64,000 nucleotides of DNA from Gordonia hankookensis (lineage in GTDB: Bacteria; Actinomycetota; Actinomycetes; Mycobacteriales; Mycobacteriaceae), in assembly GCF_014673215.1 (NCBI RefSeq), contig NZ_JACWMS010000003.1, positions 62,001 through 126,000 of the forward strand, read 5' to 3'. The stretch's first letter is position 1, and the number at the start of each line of letters is the position of its first letter. The position numbers were made by a program, and so were the translations under genes. A model generated the notes under the pieces. That model made no database searches. It saw nothing but the letters and a program-made list of their open reading frames with translations, and had not been told where the DNA came from. This document shows, piece by piece, positions 46,472-54,931 of the stretch.

Positions 46472-47842
46472 GTGACTTCCCCCGTCGAGCGCACCACCCA
46501 CGACGACGATCTCTTCATCCGCATGGACCGTGCATTCGCTGTCCCGGTGCTGAGTCAGGCCATCTGGCGCCTCACCGAACCCCTGACGGCCGAGGAACTC
46601 GACCGGATCGGCAGGCGGCTGCTCGACACCCCGATCAGCCGTCGCCTGCGCCGAAGCCGGATTCCCTTCGTCCGCGATCACTGGACCTCTGCGGCCGGCA
46701 CCGCCGGCCGAGCCCACCTCGATCCGGAGCTCGCCGACGACGAGATCCTCGACTGGATCGAACGTGCCGCCGACGTCCGTTTCGACCTCGCGCACGGTCC
46801 CGTCTGGGATCTGCGGGCGGCCCCCCTGGCATCGGGCGGGGGCATCGTCACCCTCTGCTCCTCACACGCCGTCGGTGACGGCTGGCTGGGCGGGCGGGCG
46901 ATCCTGCACGCGACCGGCGACGACGACTCCACCGACGCGCAGTACGCACCGGCCACGCCGTCGTTGCACGATCAGATCCGCGAGTCCGCCACCCAACTGG
47001 GAAAGGTCGGCGCCGGTCTCGTCGGACTCTTGCGCGACACCTGGTCGGCACGGGGAGTCGCGGGATCGACGGAGCAGTCGTCGGAGAAGCGACCGGTGAC
47101 GTCGCAGTCGACTCCCCCGCCACCCGCACCGACAGAGGACGAGGTGGCCCGCGAGACGACGATCCGGACCCCGCTCGCCATCGTCTCCATCCCGGGCGAC
47201 GACTGGCGATCCACCTTCTCGGCATCGGGTGGTACCAGCAACGCGCTCTTCCTCGCGATCGTCACCGGGCTCATCGTCGGCGCAGGCCGCGCGTCCTGGG
47301 AGGACACGGTCAGGTTGTCGATCCCCATGTCGGTGCGCCCGGAGGAGGACACCAGGGCGAACTCGACCACCGGGCTCACGCTGGACGTACCCGCCGAGTG
47401 GAGTCGCTCACGAGACCTCGCGGCGATCCGGCAGGCGGCCAAGGAGACATATCGGCGCGCCGGCACCGGCGCGGGTCGGCCACCGCGACTGCAGCCACTC
47501 ATCCAGGCACTACCGGACGCCGCGGTCGCCGCTCTCAGCAAGAACGCCGCCACGCCGCTCGCCCTCGCCTCCAACGGCGGTGTGGTCGATGCCCTGTTCG
47601 CCGGACTCGGTGATCCGTCCCGGATCGGCACCTTCGCCTCGCGCGCGACGACTCAGGGCGTCAGCCGTGAGCGCCTTCTCCGACTTCGTGGCGGGCTCGC
47701 GGCATGGTTTCATGACACGGGCGAGACCACTACACTTGCTGTCTCCGGGCTCGACCCGGTCGCGTTCCCGACCTCCGCCGAGCTGTGCGCGAGCGTTCAA
47801 AAAGAATGCGCCCGTTGGGGGTTGACCACCATTCCATGGTGA
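46472..47842 (+). CDS. WS/DGAT- or condensation-like acyltransferase
   Basis: 456 aa, chloramphenicol-acetyltransferase fold. The catalytic motif HAVGDG (H132, D136) sits in TLCSSHAVGDGWLGG. The second half has RLSIPMSVRPEEDTRANSTTG, like the NRPS-condensation and WS/DGAT core. It lacks the PapA N-terminus (GSxxxW) and the INR segment seen in its neighbours, so it is a different subfamily. It probably esterifies a lipid or sugar alcohol with an acyl-CoA. It is not in the M. tuberculosis maf-sseA interval. GTG 46472 is supported by a -10 box; ATG 46454 is the alternative. Confidence 0.75.
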   Translation: MTSPVERTTHDDDLFIRMDRAFAVPVLSQAIWRLTEPLTAEELDRIGRRLLDTPISRRLRRSRIPFVRDHWTSAAGTAGRAHLDPELADDEILDWIERAADVRFDLAHGPVWDLRAAPLASGGGIVTLCSSHAVGDGWLGGRAILHATGDDDSTDAQYAPATPSLHDQIRESATQLGKVGAGLVGLLRDTWSARGVAGSTEQSSEKRPVTSQSTPPPPAPTEDEVARETTIRTPLAIVSIPGDDWRSTFSASGGTSNALFLAIVTGLIVGAGRASWEDTVRLSIPMSVRPEEDTRANSTTGLTLDVPAEWSRSRDLAAIRQAAKETYRRAGTGAGRPPRLQPLIQALPDAAVAALSKNAATPLALASNGGVVDALFAGLGDPSRIGTFASRATTQGVSRERLLRLRGGLAAWFHDTGETTTLAVSGLDPVAFPTSAELCASVQKECARWGLTTIPW

Positions 47843-47872
47843 CACTTCTCACCCTCGGGGCGATCTGAGCCC

Positions 47873-47918
47873 CAAATCATTAGTTTCGCTTGCAAATGAT
47901 CTGTGTTTTGGTTTACCT
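47873..47918 (+). promoter_or_regulatory. A/T-rich promoter with overlapping hairpin before the Ag85-like gene
   Basis: TTGCAA (47890-47895), 17 bp, TTACCT (47913-47918) is a good sigma-70 match. CAAATCATT (47873-47881) and AATGATCTG (47895-47903) form a nearly perfect inverted repeat over the -35 box, which could be an operator or, with the T-rich stretch after it, a terminator for the upstream gene. Confidence 0.45.
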
Positions 47919-47976
47919 GACCTCCAGCAGCAACAGCCCGTCGCCGGGCTGACGACGACGAGGAGAACCACGCTCG

Positions 47977-49020
47977 ATGACGACCTTGCGGACGCGGACC
48001 GCCCGACCTCGCCGCGCCGGCCGCACACGACGCCGTCTGGCGCGCACGGCAGCAACCGTGTCGATCCTGTGCGCCGCGGTGGCCTCCTTGGCCGGGACCG
48101 CCTCGGTGGCGACCGCGGCACCGTCTGCACCGTCGATCGAACGTGTGGTGCGCGAAGGACCGACCCAGTACGGCGTGTACGTCCACTCCGCGGCCATGCG
48201 CAAGACCATCAAGGTCCAGGTGCTGGTCCCTCGGACCCAGAACGGTCCACGCCCGACGCTGTACATGCTGAGCGGTCTCGGCGAAGAGAATCCGCAGAAG
48301 AGCATCTGGCTGATCAAGTCCGATGCGGTGAAGTTCTTCGCCGACAAGAACGTCACCGTCGCACTGCCGCTGGCAGGGAACGGCAGCTTCTACACCGACT
48401 GGCAGCGCGACGATCCCACGTTGGGCCGCTACAAGTGGGAGACCTTTCTCAAGAAGGAGCTCCCTCCGCTGCTCGACGCCCGGTTCGACGGCAACGGACG
48501 CCGCGGGATCGGCGGCCTCTCCATGGGGGCCGGTTCGAGCCTCATGCTGGCCGCCCGCAATCCCGGCTTCTACCGTGCCGTCGCCGCCTACAGCGGTTGC
48601 TACACCACCACCGGTCCCGCCGGTGAGGCATATCCGCGCGGCATCGTGTCGGCATTCGGCGGCGACGCCGACAACATGTGGGGCCCGCCCGGTGATCCCG
48701 CCTGGTCGGCGCACGACGTCCTTCGCCATTCCGCGGGGCTGCGCGGCAGTGCGATCTACGTGTCCACCGGGACCGGCCGCGCAGGCCGGTACGACGCGCC
48801 CGGATACCCGGGCAACGACGATCCGGCGAACCGTCAGATCGTCGGCGGGGCAATCGAGATGGGCTCGATGTGGTGCACCCGGAATCTGCAGGCCCAGTTG
48901 GCTGCTCAGCACATCCCCGCGTCCTTCCACTACGTCGACCCCGGCACCCACTCGTGGCCGTACTGGGTCGATCAGCTGCACCGGAGCTGGCCGTTCATCG
49001 CCGCAGGACTCGGCGTCTGA
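47977..49020 (+). CDS. Secreted antigen-85-type mycolyltransferase/esterase
   Basis: 347 aa, exported. An Arg-rich start (about 20 residues) and a hydrophobic core end in ASVATAAPS, a normal signal cleavage site. The alpha/beta hydrolase fold keeps antigen-85 landmarks: YMLSGLGEEN, GNGSFYTDW, YKWETFLKKELPPLLD, nucleophile S182 in GGLSMGAGSS, and H325 in GTHSWPYW; E294 is a candidate acid residue. Such enzymes move mycolic or other acyl chains between trehalose esters and the wall. A GAGGAG site lies upstream. The three PapA-like genes follow on the same strand after 103 bp. A trehalose ester is the likely substrate, by family. Confidence 0.85.
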   Translation: MTTLRTRTARPRRAGRTRRRLARTAATVSILCAAVASLAGTASVATAAPSAPSIERVVREGPTQYGVYVHSAAMRKTIKVQVLVPRTQNGPRPTLYMLSGLGEENPQKSIWLIKSDAVKFFADKNVTVALPLAGNGSFYTDWQRDDPTLGRYKWETFLKKELPPLLDARFDGNGRRGIGGLSMGAGSSLMLAARNPGFYRAVAAYSGCYTTTGPAGEAYPRGIVSAFGGDADNMWGPPGDPAWSAHDVLRHSAGLRGSAIYVSTGTGRAGRYDAPGYPGNDDPANRQIVGGAIEMGSMWCTRNLQAQLAAQHIPASFHYVDPGTHSWPYWVDQLHRSWPFIAAGLGV

Positions 49021-49035
49021 CGCGACGACGCCACA

Positions 49036-49049
49036 CGCCCTGACGGGCG
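49036..49049. terminator. Small hairpin after the Ag85-like gene
   Basis: CGCCC-TGAC-GGGCG, 15 bp after the stop. Weak; it may only slow transcription into the papA-like genes. Confidence 0.3.
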
Positions 49050-49123
49050 GCCGGGGGGATGCACGCGAGAGCTCCGGCAGAAGACCCCGAGCAGACGAGC
49101 GCAGTACCGACGAAGGAGGTTCG

Positions 49124-50590
49124 ATGGAATACACCGAATTGGCCGACTATCCGTTGCCGGGAGGCTCGCTGACAGCGTGGGTTCCCGAGGCCGCGCCGGA
49201 TGCGTGGTCCCTCGATCCACGTCGCCTGTCGTACATGCACGTCGAGCATGCCAATCGCGCCGCGGCCGAGGGTGACGACTGGTACAGCCAGTGGATCGGG
49301 ACCGCATTCCTCATCGAGCGCCCTCTCGACGGTGACGTCATGAGCGAGACCATGAACCGCTGGTATGCCCGTCACGAGGCGTTCCGCACCTCGGTGACCG
49401 GCGCTGACACCGAGGCTCCCCGGCGCATCACGTTGCCCATCGAGTCGATCTCGATCAGTCGACGCCCGATGGGTGATCACCTCAGCAGCACCGAGGTCTT
49501 CGAGCGGGTGAACGAGTACTTCAACACCACCGTCAGCCCGTTGAGCTGGCCGCACTGCATCGCAGTCACGGTCGAGCTCGACGATCGCGACGATGCGTTT
49601 CTCGTCGTCTTCGCCGCCGACCACACGGTGATGGATGCGTATACGCAGGTGTTCGCGATCAAGGAACTGACCGCCCTCTACGAATCCGTGGTCACCGGAA
49701 CCCGCGACGGCCTCGCCGAATTCGGGAGCTACGTCGACTTCTCCGATGCGGAGCGGGCGATCGGAGACCAGATCCGCGACACCGACGACGCCGTCGCCGG
49801 CTGGAGCCGATTCTTCGCCGCTGCCGACCCCGATTCACCGCAGCCGGCACCGATGCCCACCTTCCCGGTCGTGCGGTCGTCGGAGTTTGACGAAGCACCG
49901 ACCATCATCGCCGAACGCACACCCGACCGCGGATTCCAGGCGACCTTGTCGTCCTGGTTGCTCGACGCCGATCAGACCGCGGCCTTCAACGCCCTGTGCA
50001 AAGACGCGGGCGCCAACATGCAGGCGGGCATCTACACCGCACTGTCGATGGCGGCGGCCAAGCTGAGCGGGTCCGGCGAGCTGCGATTCATCAATCCGGT
50101 CCACACCCGCAGCGAGATGAAATGGGGCGAGGCCGCCGGATGGTTCGTCGGCATCATCCCGGTGCACCTGCGTCCGCAAGACGCCACGACCTTCCGCGCG
50201 GCGATCACGTCGATCGCGGCGAGCGCCTCGGACTACAAGGCGGTCGGCGCCGCCCCCTTCGCCCCGATCGCCGATCTGATCGGCGGCGACACCACGCCAC
50301 CCGGGCTCGTGGTCTCCTACATCGACCTGCGGCACGCCGACGGCGCCGATCTGTGGGATGCTCGGCGCGCCCGCGTGCTGCGCAGCTCAACGCGCAACGC
50401 CGACGAGGTCTACTTCTGGATCAACCGGGTTCCCACCGGGACGAACATCTCCTCGAGGTTCCCGACGGGTCAGCGGGCCGACATGGTCCATCGGTTCATC
50501 TCGACGTTCCACCAGATCCTGACAACCGTGATCGCCGAGGGCGACCTCGCCTACGACCACGGCGTGCTCGACGCGACGAATGCGTCCTAG
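49124..50590 (+). CDS. PapA-like acyltransferase 1 (condensation fold)
   Basis: 488 aa, cytosolic. N-terminal GGSLTAWVP corresponds to the GSxxxW opening of mycobacterial PapA1-PapA4. RHEAFRTS (83-90) is the condensation-fold substrate motif. The catalytic motif is H167-TVM-D171 followed by Ala, where most family members have Gly. Later landmarks: EAAGWFVGIIPVHL, GLVVSYIDLR and DEVYFWINR. PapA enzymes transfer acyl chains onto trehalose or phthiocerol. A strong AAGGAGG precedes ATG 49124. First of three genes in an apparent operon. Confidence 0.82.
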   Translation: MEYTELADYPLPGGSLTAWVPEAAPDAWSLDPRRLSYMHVEHANRAAAEGDDWYSQWIGTAFLIERPLDGDVMSETMNRWYARHEAFRTSVTGADTEAPRRITLPIESISISRRPMGDHLSSTEVFERVNEYFNTTVSPLSWPHCIAVTVELDDRDDAFLVVFAADHTVMDAYTQVFAIKELTALYESVVTGTRDGLAEFGSYVDFSDAERAIGDQIRDTDDAVAGWSRFFAAADPDSPQPAPMPTFPVVRSSEFDEAPTIIAERTPDRGFQATLSSWLLDADQTAAFNALCKDAGANMQAGIYTALSMAAAKLSGSGELRFINPVHTRSEMKWGEAAGWFVGIIPVHLRPQDATTFRAAITSIAASASDYKAVGAAPFAPIADLIGGDTTPPGLVVSYIDLRHADGADLWDARRARVLRSSTRNADEVYFWINRVPTGTNISSRFPTGQRADMVHRFISTFHQILTTVIAEGDLAYDHGVLDATNAS

Positions 50591-50596
50591 GACCCG

Positions 50597-52021
50597 ATGA
50601 CCCACACTCCTCCCCTGCGCTCGCGCCCCGTCGGTGGCGCGAGCGTCGAGTGGCGGCCGGCCGATCCGGACCGCGCACTCGCCACTGCCGAACCGACTGC
50701 CGGGGGTCTGACCTTCTTGCAGACCGACCATGTCGCCGCCGCGGCGGCCAAACGGGCCGACGGCGGCCCGCACACCGGGACGGCGGGCACCATCACCGTC
50801 CTCGACGGTCCGCTCGACCGCGCGGCCATGGCGGCCGCGCTGACCACCTTCGTCCGCAGGCACGACGAACTGCGTGCTGTCTACCGACTCGACGACGCCG
50901 GCCCGGTCCGCCTGGTGGCACCGGCGGAGAGCATCGAGTTCCGCACCGGCGGGTCCGGGGCCCATGTCGCCGCCGACGACGTGATCGGTCACGTCGTCGG
51001 CCGCATCGAATCCGAAGCGGTCTTCGACCGCATGCCCGGCGTCGTCTACGGGGCATTCGACCACGGCGACGCATTCACCTTCTACATCGGGTCGGATCAC
51101 TCGCACACGGACGGGTTCTCGCAGTACATCGGCCTCCACGAGATCGCCCGCCTCTACCGGGCCCACCGCGACGGTGAGATCCCGCAGCCCGAGCACGCGG
51201 GACGGTTCACCGATTACATCGCGTCCGAGAAGTCGCTCGCGGCGTCCGCGGCTCCCGACGACCCTCGGATCGCGACCTGGCGAGAGATCTTGTCCGCGAA
51301 CGATGGTCGGGTCCCCCGCTTCCCGTTCGACCTCGGTCTCGCCGACGGAGAGCTCGGTCCGGCGCTTCCCGTCCAACGCACCCTGCTGTCGGCCGGACAA
51401 CTCGACTCCTGCGCGCAGCGGCGCGACGACGGCAGTTCCCTCGTCGGGCTGATCTATGCAGCGCTGGCCGCGGCGCAACACGAATTACTGGGAACCGAAA
51501 CCTATTTCACGTCCACGGTGCTCTCGACACGCACGGCCGACCACGCCGCCACCCAGGGCTGGTTGTGCAACTTCGCACCGGTCGCCTTTCCGGTGTCGCC
51601 GGGAACGCGCTTCACCGACCTCGTCCACATCGCCACCGACGCGGTGGCCGTGGCCCGCGACCTCGCCACCCTGCCCGTCCACGCCGCTCTCGCGGTCCTG
51701 GCCGCCGAGGGCACCTACCTCCCCGACTCCGGTTCGCCACAGATGGTGTCCTACATCGACTTCCGCAGGGTTCCCGGCAGCGACGATCCCGCCGTGGCGC
51801 CCGCGACCTGCTTTCCCGCGGTGGGCCGCACCCGCAATGCGAACATGTGGTTCACCCGCTATGACCATGCGCTGACGCTCCTCGCGCACATTCCCGACAA
51901 TCCCACCGCGCAGAGCGTCTTCGACACCTACGCGAGCGCCGTCGGTCGATGGCTCACCGACTATGCCGCGGGTGCCGATCCCGTTGTCGGCGCGCGTTCC
52001 GCAACGGGGGTCCGGTCGTGA
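50597..52021 (+). CDS. PapA-like acyltransferase 2 (condensation fold)
   Basis: 474 aa. It is the closest of the set to PapA2, judged from memory: GGASVEWRP at the start, RRHDELRAVY, DAFTFYIGSDHSHTDGFSQ with the full HxxxDG (H168, D172, G173), WREILSANDGRVPRFPFDLG, and NMWFTRYDHALTL near the end. It starts 6 bp behind the first PapA-like gene with only a weak AGGA. The predicted product is an O-acyl ester of a glycolipid; donor and acceptor are unknown. Confidence 0.82.
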   Translation: MTHTPPLRSRPVGGASVEWRPADPDRALATAEPTAGGLTFLQTDHVAAAAAKRADGGPHTGTAGTITVLDGPLDRAAMAAALTTFVRRHDELRAVYRLDDAGPVRLVAPAESIEFRTGGSGAHVAADDVIGHVVGRIESEAVFDRMPGVVYGAFDHGDAFTFYIGSDHSHTDGFSQYIGLHEIARLYRAHRDGEIPQPEHAGRFTDYIASEKSLAASAAPDDPRIATWREILSANDGRVPRFPFDLGLADGELGPALPVQRTLLSAGQLDSCAQRRDDGSSLVGLIYAALAAAQHELLGTETYFTSTVLSTRTADHAATQGWLCNFAPVAFPVSPGTRFTDLVHIATDAVAVARDLATLPVHAALAVLAAEGTYLPDSGSPQMVSYIDFRRVPGSDDPAVAPATCFPAVGRTRNANMWFTRYDHALTLLAHIPDNPTAQSVFDTYASAVGRWLTDYAAGADPVVGARSATGVRS

Positions 52022-53403
52022 AGCTCTGTGGCGACGATTCGGTCGAGATCGAGCCCGGCGCAGTCATCCGCTGGGAGTTGGCCGCGACCGCCGACTCCCT
52101 CCCGGTCGATGTGCCGCCGTCGGAGAACGAGAAGTTCCACCTCGATGCGGTTCGTCGCAACGGCACCGGCGGCTGGCTCGCGCTGACCGTCGAGTTCGCG
52201 GAGGCGGTGGCCGTCGACGACATCACCCGCAGCCTTCGGAGGCTGGTGGACCGGCACGAGGTGCTGAGGTGCCATTTCGTCTCCTCCGACGACGAGCATG
52301 TCCGTCACCGACTGCCCGTCGGCGGACTTCGCGTGCAGCCCGTCACCGGAACCGTTCTCCCTGCCGACCCGGGTCCGGCGGGTGCCACGGGTCCGGCCGT
52401 CGCGGTCACCGGGGATTCCCCGCTCGCCGACCGCCTGGTCGACGACATCGCAACGGTCTGTTCGCCGTTCGCGCCGCTACAGCACTACCTCGCCGCCGTG
52501 CGGCGGCCGTCCTCGACGACCGTGATCCTGGCGTTCGACCACTGCTACGTCGACGCATATTCTCTCGCGGTGATCGCATCCGATCTCGTGGACGACCTCT
52601 CCGGCACGAAAGTCACACAGCCGGTGAGCTTTCTGGACATCCGGATGGTCGAGGACGATGCTCCGACGGTGGCCCCCGACGACCCGCGGCTGCGCGGCTG
52701 GGGCGAGTTCCTCGCCGCCAACGACTGGACGGTCCCCGAATTCCCTCTCGACCTCGGTCTGGCACACGGGGACACCGCCCCGGTGTGTACCGAGGTGCGC
52801 ACCCTGATGTGCGCCGAATCGGCGCACCGCTTCGAGCAGACCGTCCACGCACTCGACGCGCGCACGTACCCGGCACTGCTGACGGCGTTCGCGGATGCGG
52901 TGCACGACTCCGGCGGACCCGCCGAGCTGCCTGCCATCCTCCCGGTCCACACCCGCTACGACGCCACCGATCGCAAAGCGGTCGGATGGTTGGTCGGCAA
53001 CGCACCCATCCGGTTGAGCGCCCGAGGAGATCGCGGAACCACCTTGCGCGCCAACACCGCGCGCCTCGGTGAGGCCCTTCCGCTGGCCCGGATCGGCCTC
53101 ACCCCGGTGTACATGACCTTCGGCGATCTGATCCGGACCAACCGCAGCGACGTCTTCATGGTGTCCTATGTCGACTACCGCAGGCTCGGCCTGCCTGCGT
53201 CGGTGACCACCCGGCAGATCTCGAGCCCACGCCGGACCGACACCGCCCAGTTCTGGTTCTGGCGCGACGCCGACGGTGTCCACCTGCGCGCCCGGTACCC
53301 GGAGACCGCACTCGCCCACCGCACGATGAACGGCGTCCTCGACGCGGTGGACCACCGCCTTCGCGATGTCTGGTCAGGCGGGCTGCGCCACCGTGCCGGG
53401 TGA
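52018..53403 (+). CDS. PapA-like acyltransferase 3 (condensation fold)
   Basis: 461 aa. GTG 52018 overlaps the previous stop (GTGA). RHEVLRCHF (79-87), FDHCYVDAYS with H175 and D179 followed by Ala as in the first copy, WGEFLAANDWTVPEFPLDLG, AVGWLVGNAPIRL and MVSYVDYRR. The donor-side loop before the catalytic motif is longer and Pro/Gly-rich. It is the last gene of the unit; a hairpin follows. Confidence 0.8.
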   Translation: MKLCGDDSVEIEPGAVIRWELAATADSLPVDVPPSENEKFHLDAVRRNGTGGWLALTVEFAEAVAVDDITRSLRRLVDRHEVLRCHFVSSDDEHVRHRLPVGGLRVQPVTGTVLPADPGPAGATGPAVAVTGDSPLADRLVDDIATVCSPFAPLQHYLAAVRRPSSTTVILAFDHCYVDAYSLAVIASDLVDDLSGTKVTQPVSFLDIRMVEDDAPTVAPDDPRLRGWGEFLAANDWTVPEFPLDLGLAHGDTAPVCTEVRTLMCAESAHRFEQTVHALDARTYPALLTAFADAVHDSGGPAELPAILPVHTRYDATDRKAVGWLVGNAPIRLSARGDRGTTLRANTARLGEALPLARIGLTPVYMTFGDLIRTNRSDVFMVSYVDYRRLGLPASVTTRQISSPRRTDTAQFWFWRDADGVHLRARYPETALAHRTMNGVLDAVDHRLRDVWSGGLRHRAG

Positions 53404-53470
53404 GCGAGGTGCCGGGTGACCCGCGCGGTCGGCGAAGCGCGTACGCCGGGCACCGGATCCACCGCTCGGT

Positions 53471-53491
53471 ACGCCGCCGACCGTGCGGCGT
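53471..53491. terminator. Hairpin ending the papA-like operon
   Basis: ACGCCGC and GCGGCGT (7 bp, perfect) around a 7-nt loop, 68 bp after the stop and 98 bp before sseA. No U-run. Confidence 0.45.
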
Positions 53492-53588
53492 GAACAGTGG
53501 GTAGGCTCAGTGCGAGATACCGCACGTCGGCGGGTCCGTGTGACAGCCAGCCCGTCGCGGACCGACGACAATCACGAAGGGACCGCAG

Positions 53589-54485
53589 TTGAGCGTTGAG
53601 ACCGATCCGAATCCGGCGTTCGCCGACTACGCCCACCCGGAGCGCCTCGTCACGACGCAGTGGCTCTCGGCGCATCTCGGTGCCAAGGGACTCAAGATCA
53701 TCGAGTCCGACGAGGATGTCCTCCTCTTCGACATCGGCCACATCCCGACCGCCCAGAAGGTGGATTGGCATCTGCACCTGAACGACCCGGTGACCCGCGA
53801 CTACATCGACGGTGAACAATTCGCCGAACTCATGCGCAGCAAGGGCATCGAGCGCGACGACACCATCGTCATCTACGGCGACAAGAGCAACTGGTGGGCG
53901 GCGTACGCACTCTGGGTGTTCACCCTCTTCGGTCATGAGGATGTCCGGCTGCTCGACGGCGGCCGGGATGCCTGGATGTCCGAAGACCGGGAGACCTCCT
54001 TCGATGTCCCCGAGTATCCGCGCTCGGACTACCCGGTCGTCGAGCGCGACGACACGCTGATCCGTGCGTTCGCACCAGAGGTGCTCGGTGCACTCGGCTC
54101 CGAGCCGCTCGTCGACGTCCGCTCGCCGCAGGAGTACAGCGGCGAACGCACCCACATGCCCGACTACCCGGAAGAGGGCGCGCTGCGGGGTGGACACATC
54201 CCCACCGCCATCTCCATCCCGTGGGCGAAGGCTGCCGCTCCCGACGGCCGGTTCCGGGCCAAGGCCGAACTCGACGAGATCTACGGAGATCTCGATGCGT
54301 CGACACCGACCATCGCGTACTGCCGGATCGGCGAGCGCTCGAGCCACACCTGGTTCGTGCTGACCCACCTGCTGGGTTTCGCCAATGTGCGCAACTACGA
54401 CGGTTCGTGGACCGAGTGGGGCAACGCGGTGCGGGTACCGATCGCCGTCGGCACCGAACCCGGCTCGGCGCCCGCCTCGACATGA
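53589..54485 (+). CDS. sseA: Thiosulfate/3-mercaptopyruvate sulfurtransferase
   Basis: 298 aa, two rhodanese domains. The active C245 lies in [12 protein letters not shown]. The inactive first domain has [13 protein letters not shown]. It matches Rv3283, in which the gene is followed by a SufE-like gene as here. TTG 53589 is used because GGGA precedes it and the product then has the family length; the previous 185 bp are non-coding. Possible role: persulfide donor for the SufE-like partner. Confidence 0.94.
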   Translation: MSVETDPNPAFADYAHPERLVTTQWLSAHLGAKGLKIIESDEDVLLFDIGHIPTAQKVDWHLHLNDPVTRDYIDGEQFAELMRSKGIERDDTIVIYGDKSNWWAAYALWVFTLFGHEDVRLLDGGRDAWMSEDRETSFDVPEYPRSDYPVVERDDTLIRAFAPEVLGALGSEPLVDVRSPQEYSGERTHMPDYPEEGALRGGHIPTAISIPWAKAAAPDGRFRAKAELDEIYGDLDASTPTIAYCRIGERSSHTWFVLTHLLGFANVRNYDGSWTEWGNAVRVPIAVGTEPGSAPAST

Positions 54486-54931
54486 GCCTCCCGGACGCCA
54501 TGGCCGAGATCGTCGACGATTTCGGCGCACTGGGCGATTCCGACAAGGTGACGCTGCTGCTGGAGTTCTCGCGGGAGCTTCCGGACCTTCCCGAGCACTT
54601 GCTCGAGGACGCGATGGAGCCGGTGCCGGAATGTCAGTCCCCGGTGTTTCTCTCGGTGGACGCGTCCGACCCGACGTCGGTGCGACTGCATTTCAGCGCC
54701 CCGCCCGAGGCACCGACCACCCGTGGATTCGCGTCGATCCTGCACCAGGGCCTCGACGGCGCATCCGCCGACGAGATCCTCGCGGTGCCCGCCGACTTCT
54801 ATCACGATCTCGGTCTCGGTTCGGCGGTGAGCCCGCTGCGCCTGCGCGGGATGGCGGGGATGCTCGCCCGGATCAAGGGTCAGGTCCGTGCGCAGACGGC
54901 CGGGTCGGGCGGGCCGCCGACCGCGCCATGA
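54482..54931 (+). CDS. SufE family sulfur-acceptor protein
   Basis: 149 aa. C51 in [11 protein letters not shown] is the sulfur-carrying cysteine; [21 protein letters not shown] and [17 protein letters not shown] complete the SufE fold. It matches Rv3284. It overlaps sseA by 4 bp and the next, PapA-like gene by 4 bp, so all three are translationally coupled. Confidence 0.9.
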   Translation: MSLPDAMAEIVDDFGALGDSDKVTLLLEFSRELPDLPEHLLEDAMEPVPECQSPVFLSVDASDPTSVRLHFSAPPEAPTTRGFASILHQGLDGASADEILAVPADFYHDLGLGSAVSPLRLRGMAGMLARIKGQVRAQTAGSGGPPTAP

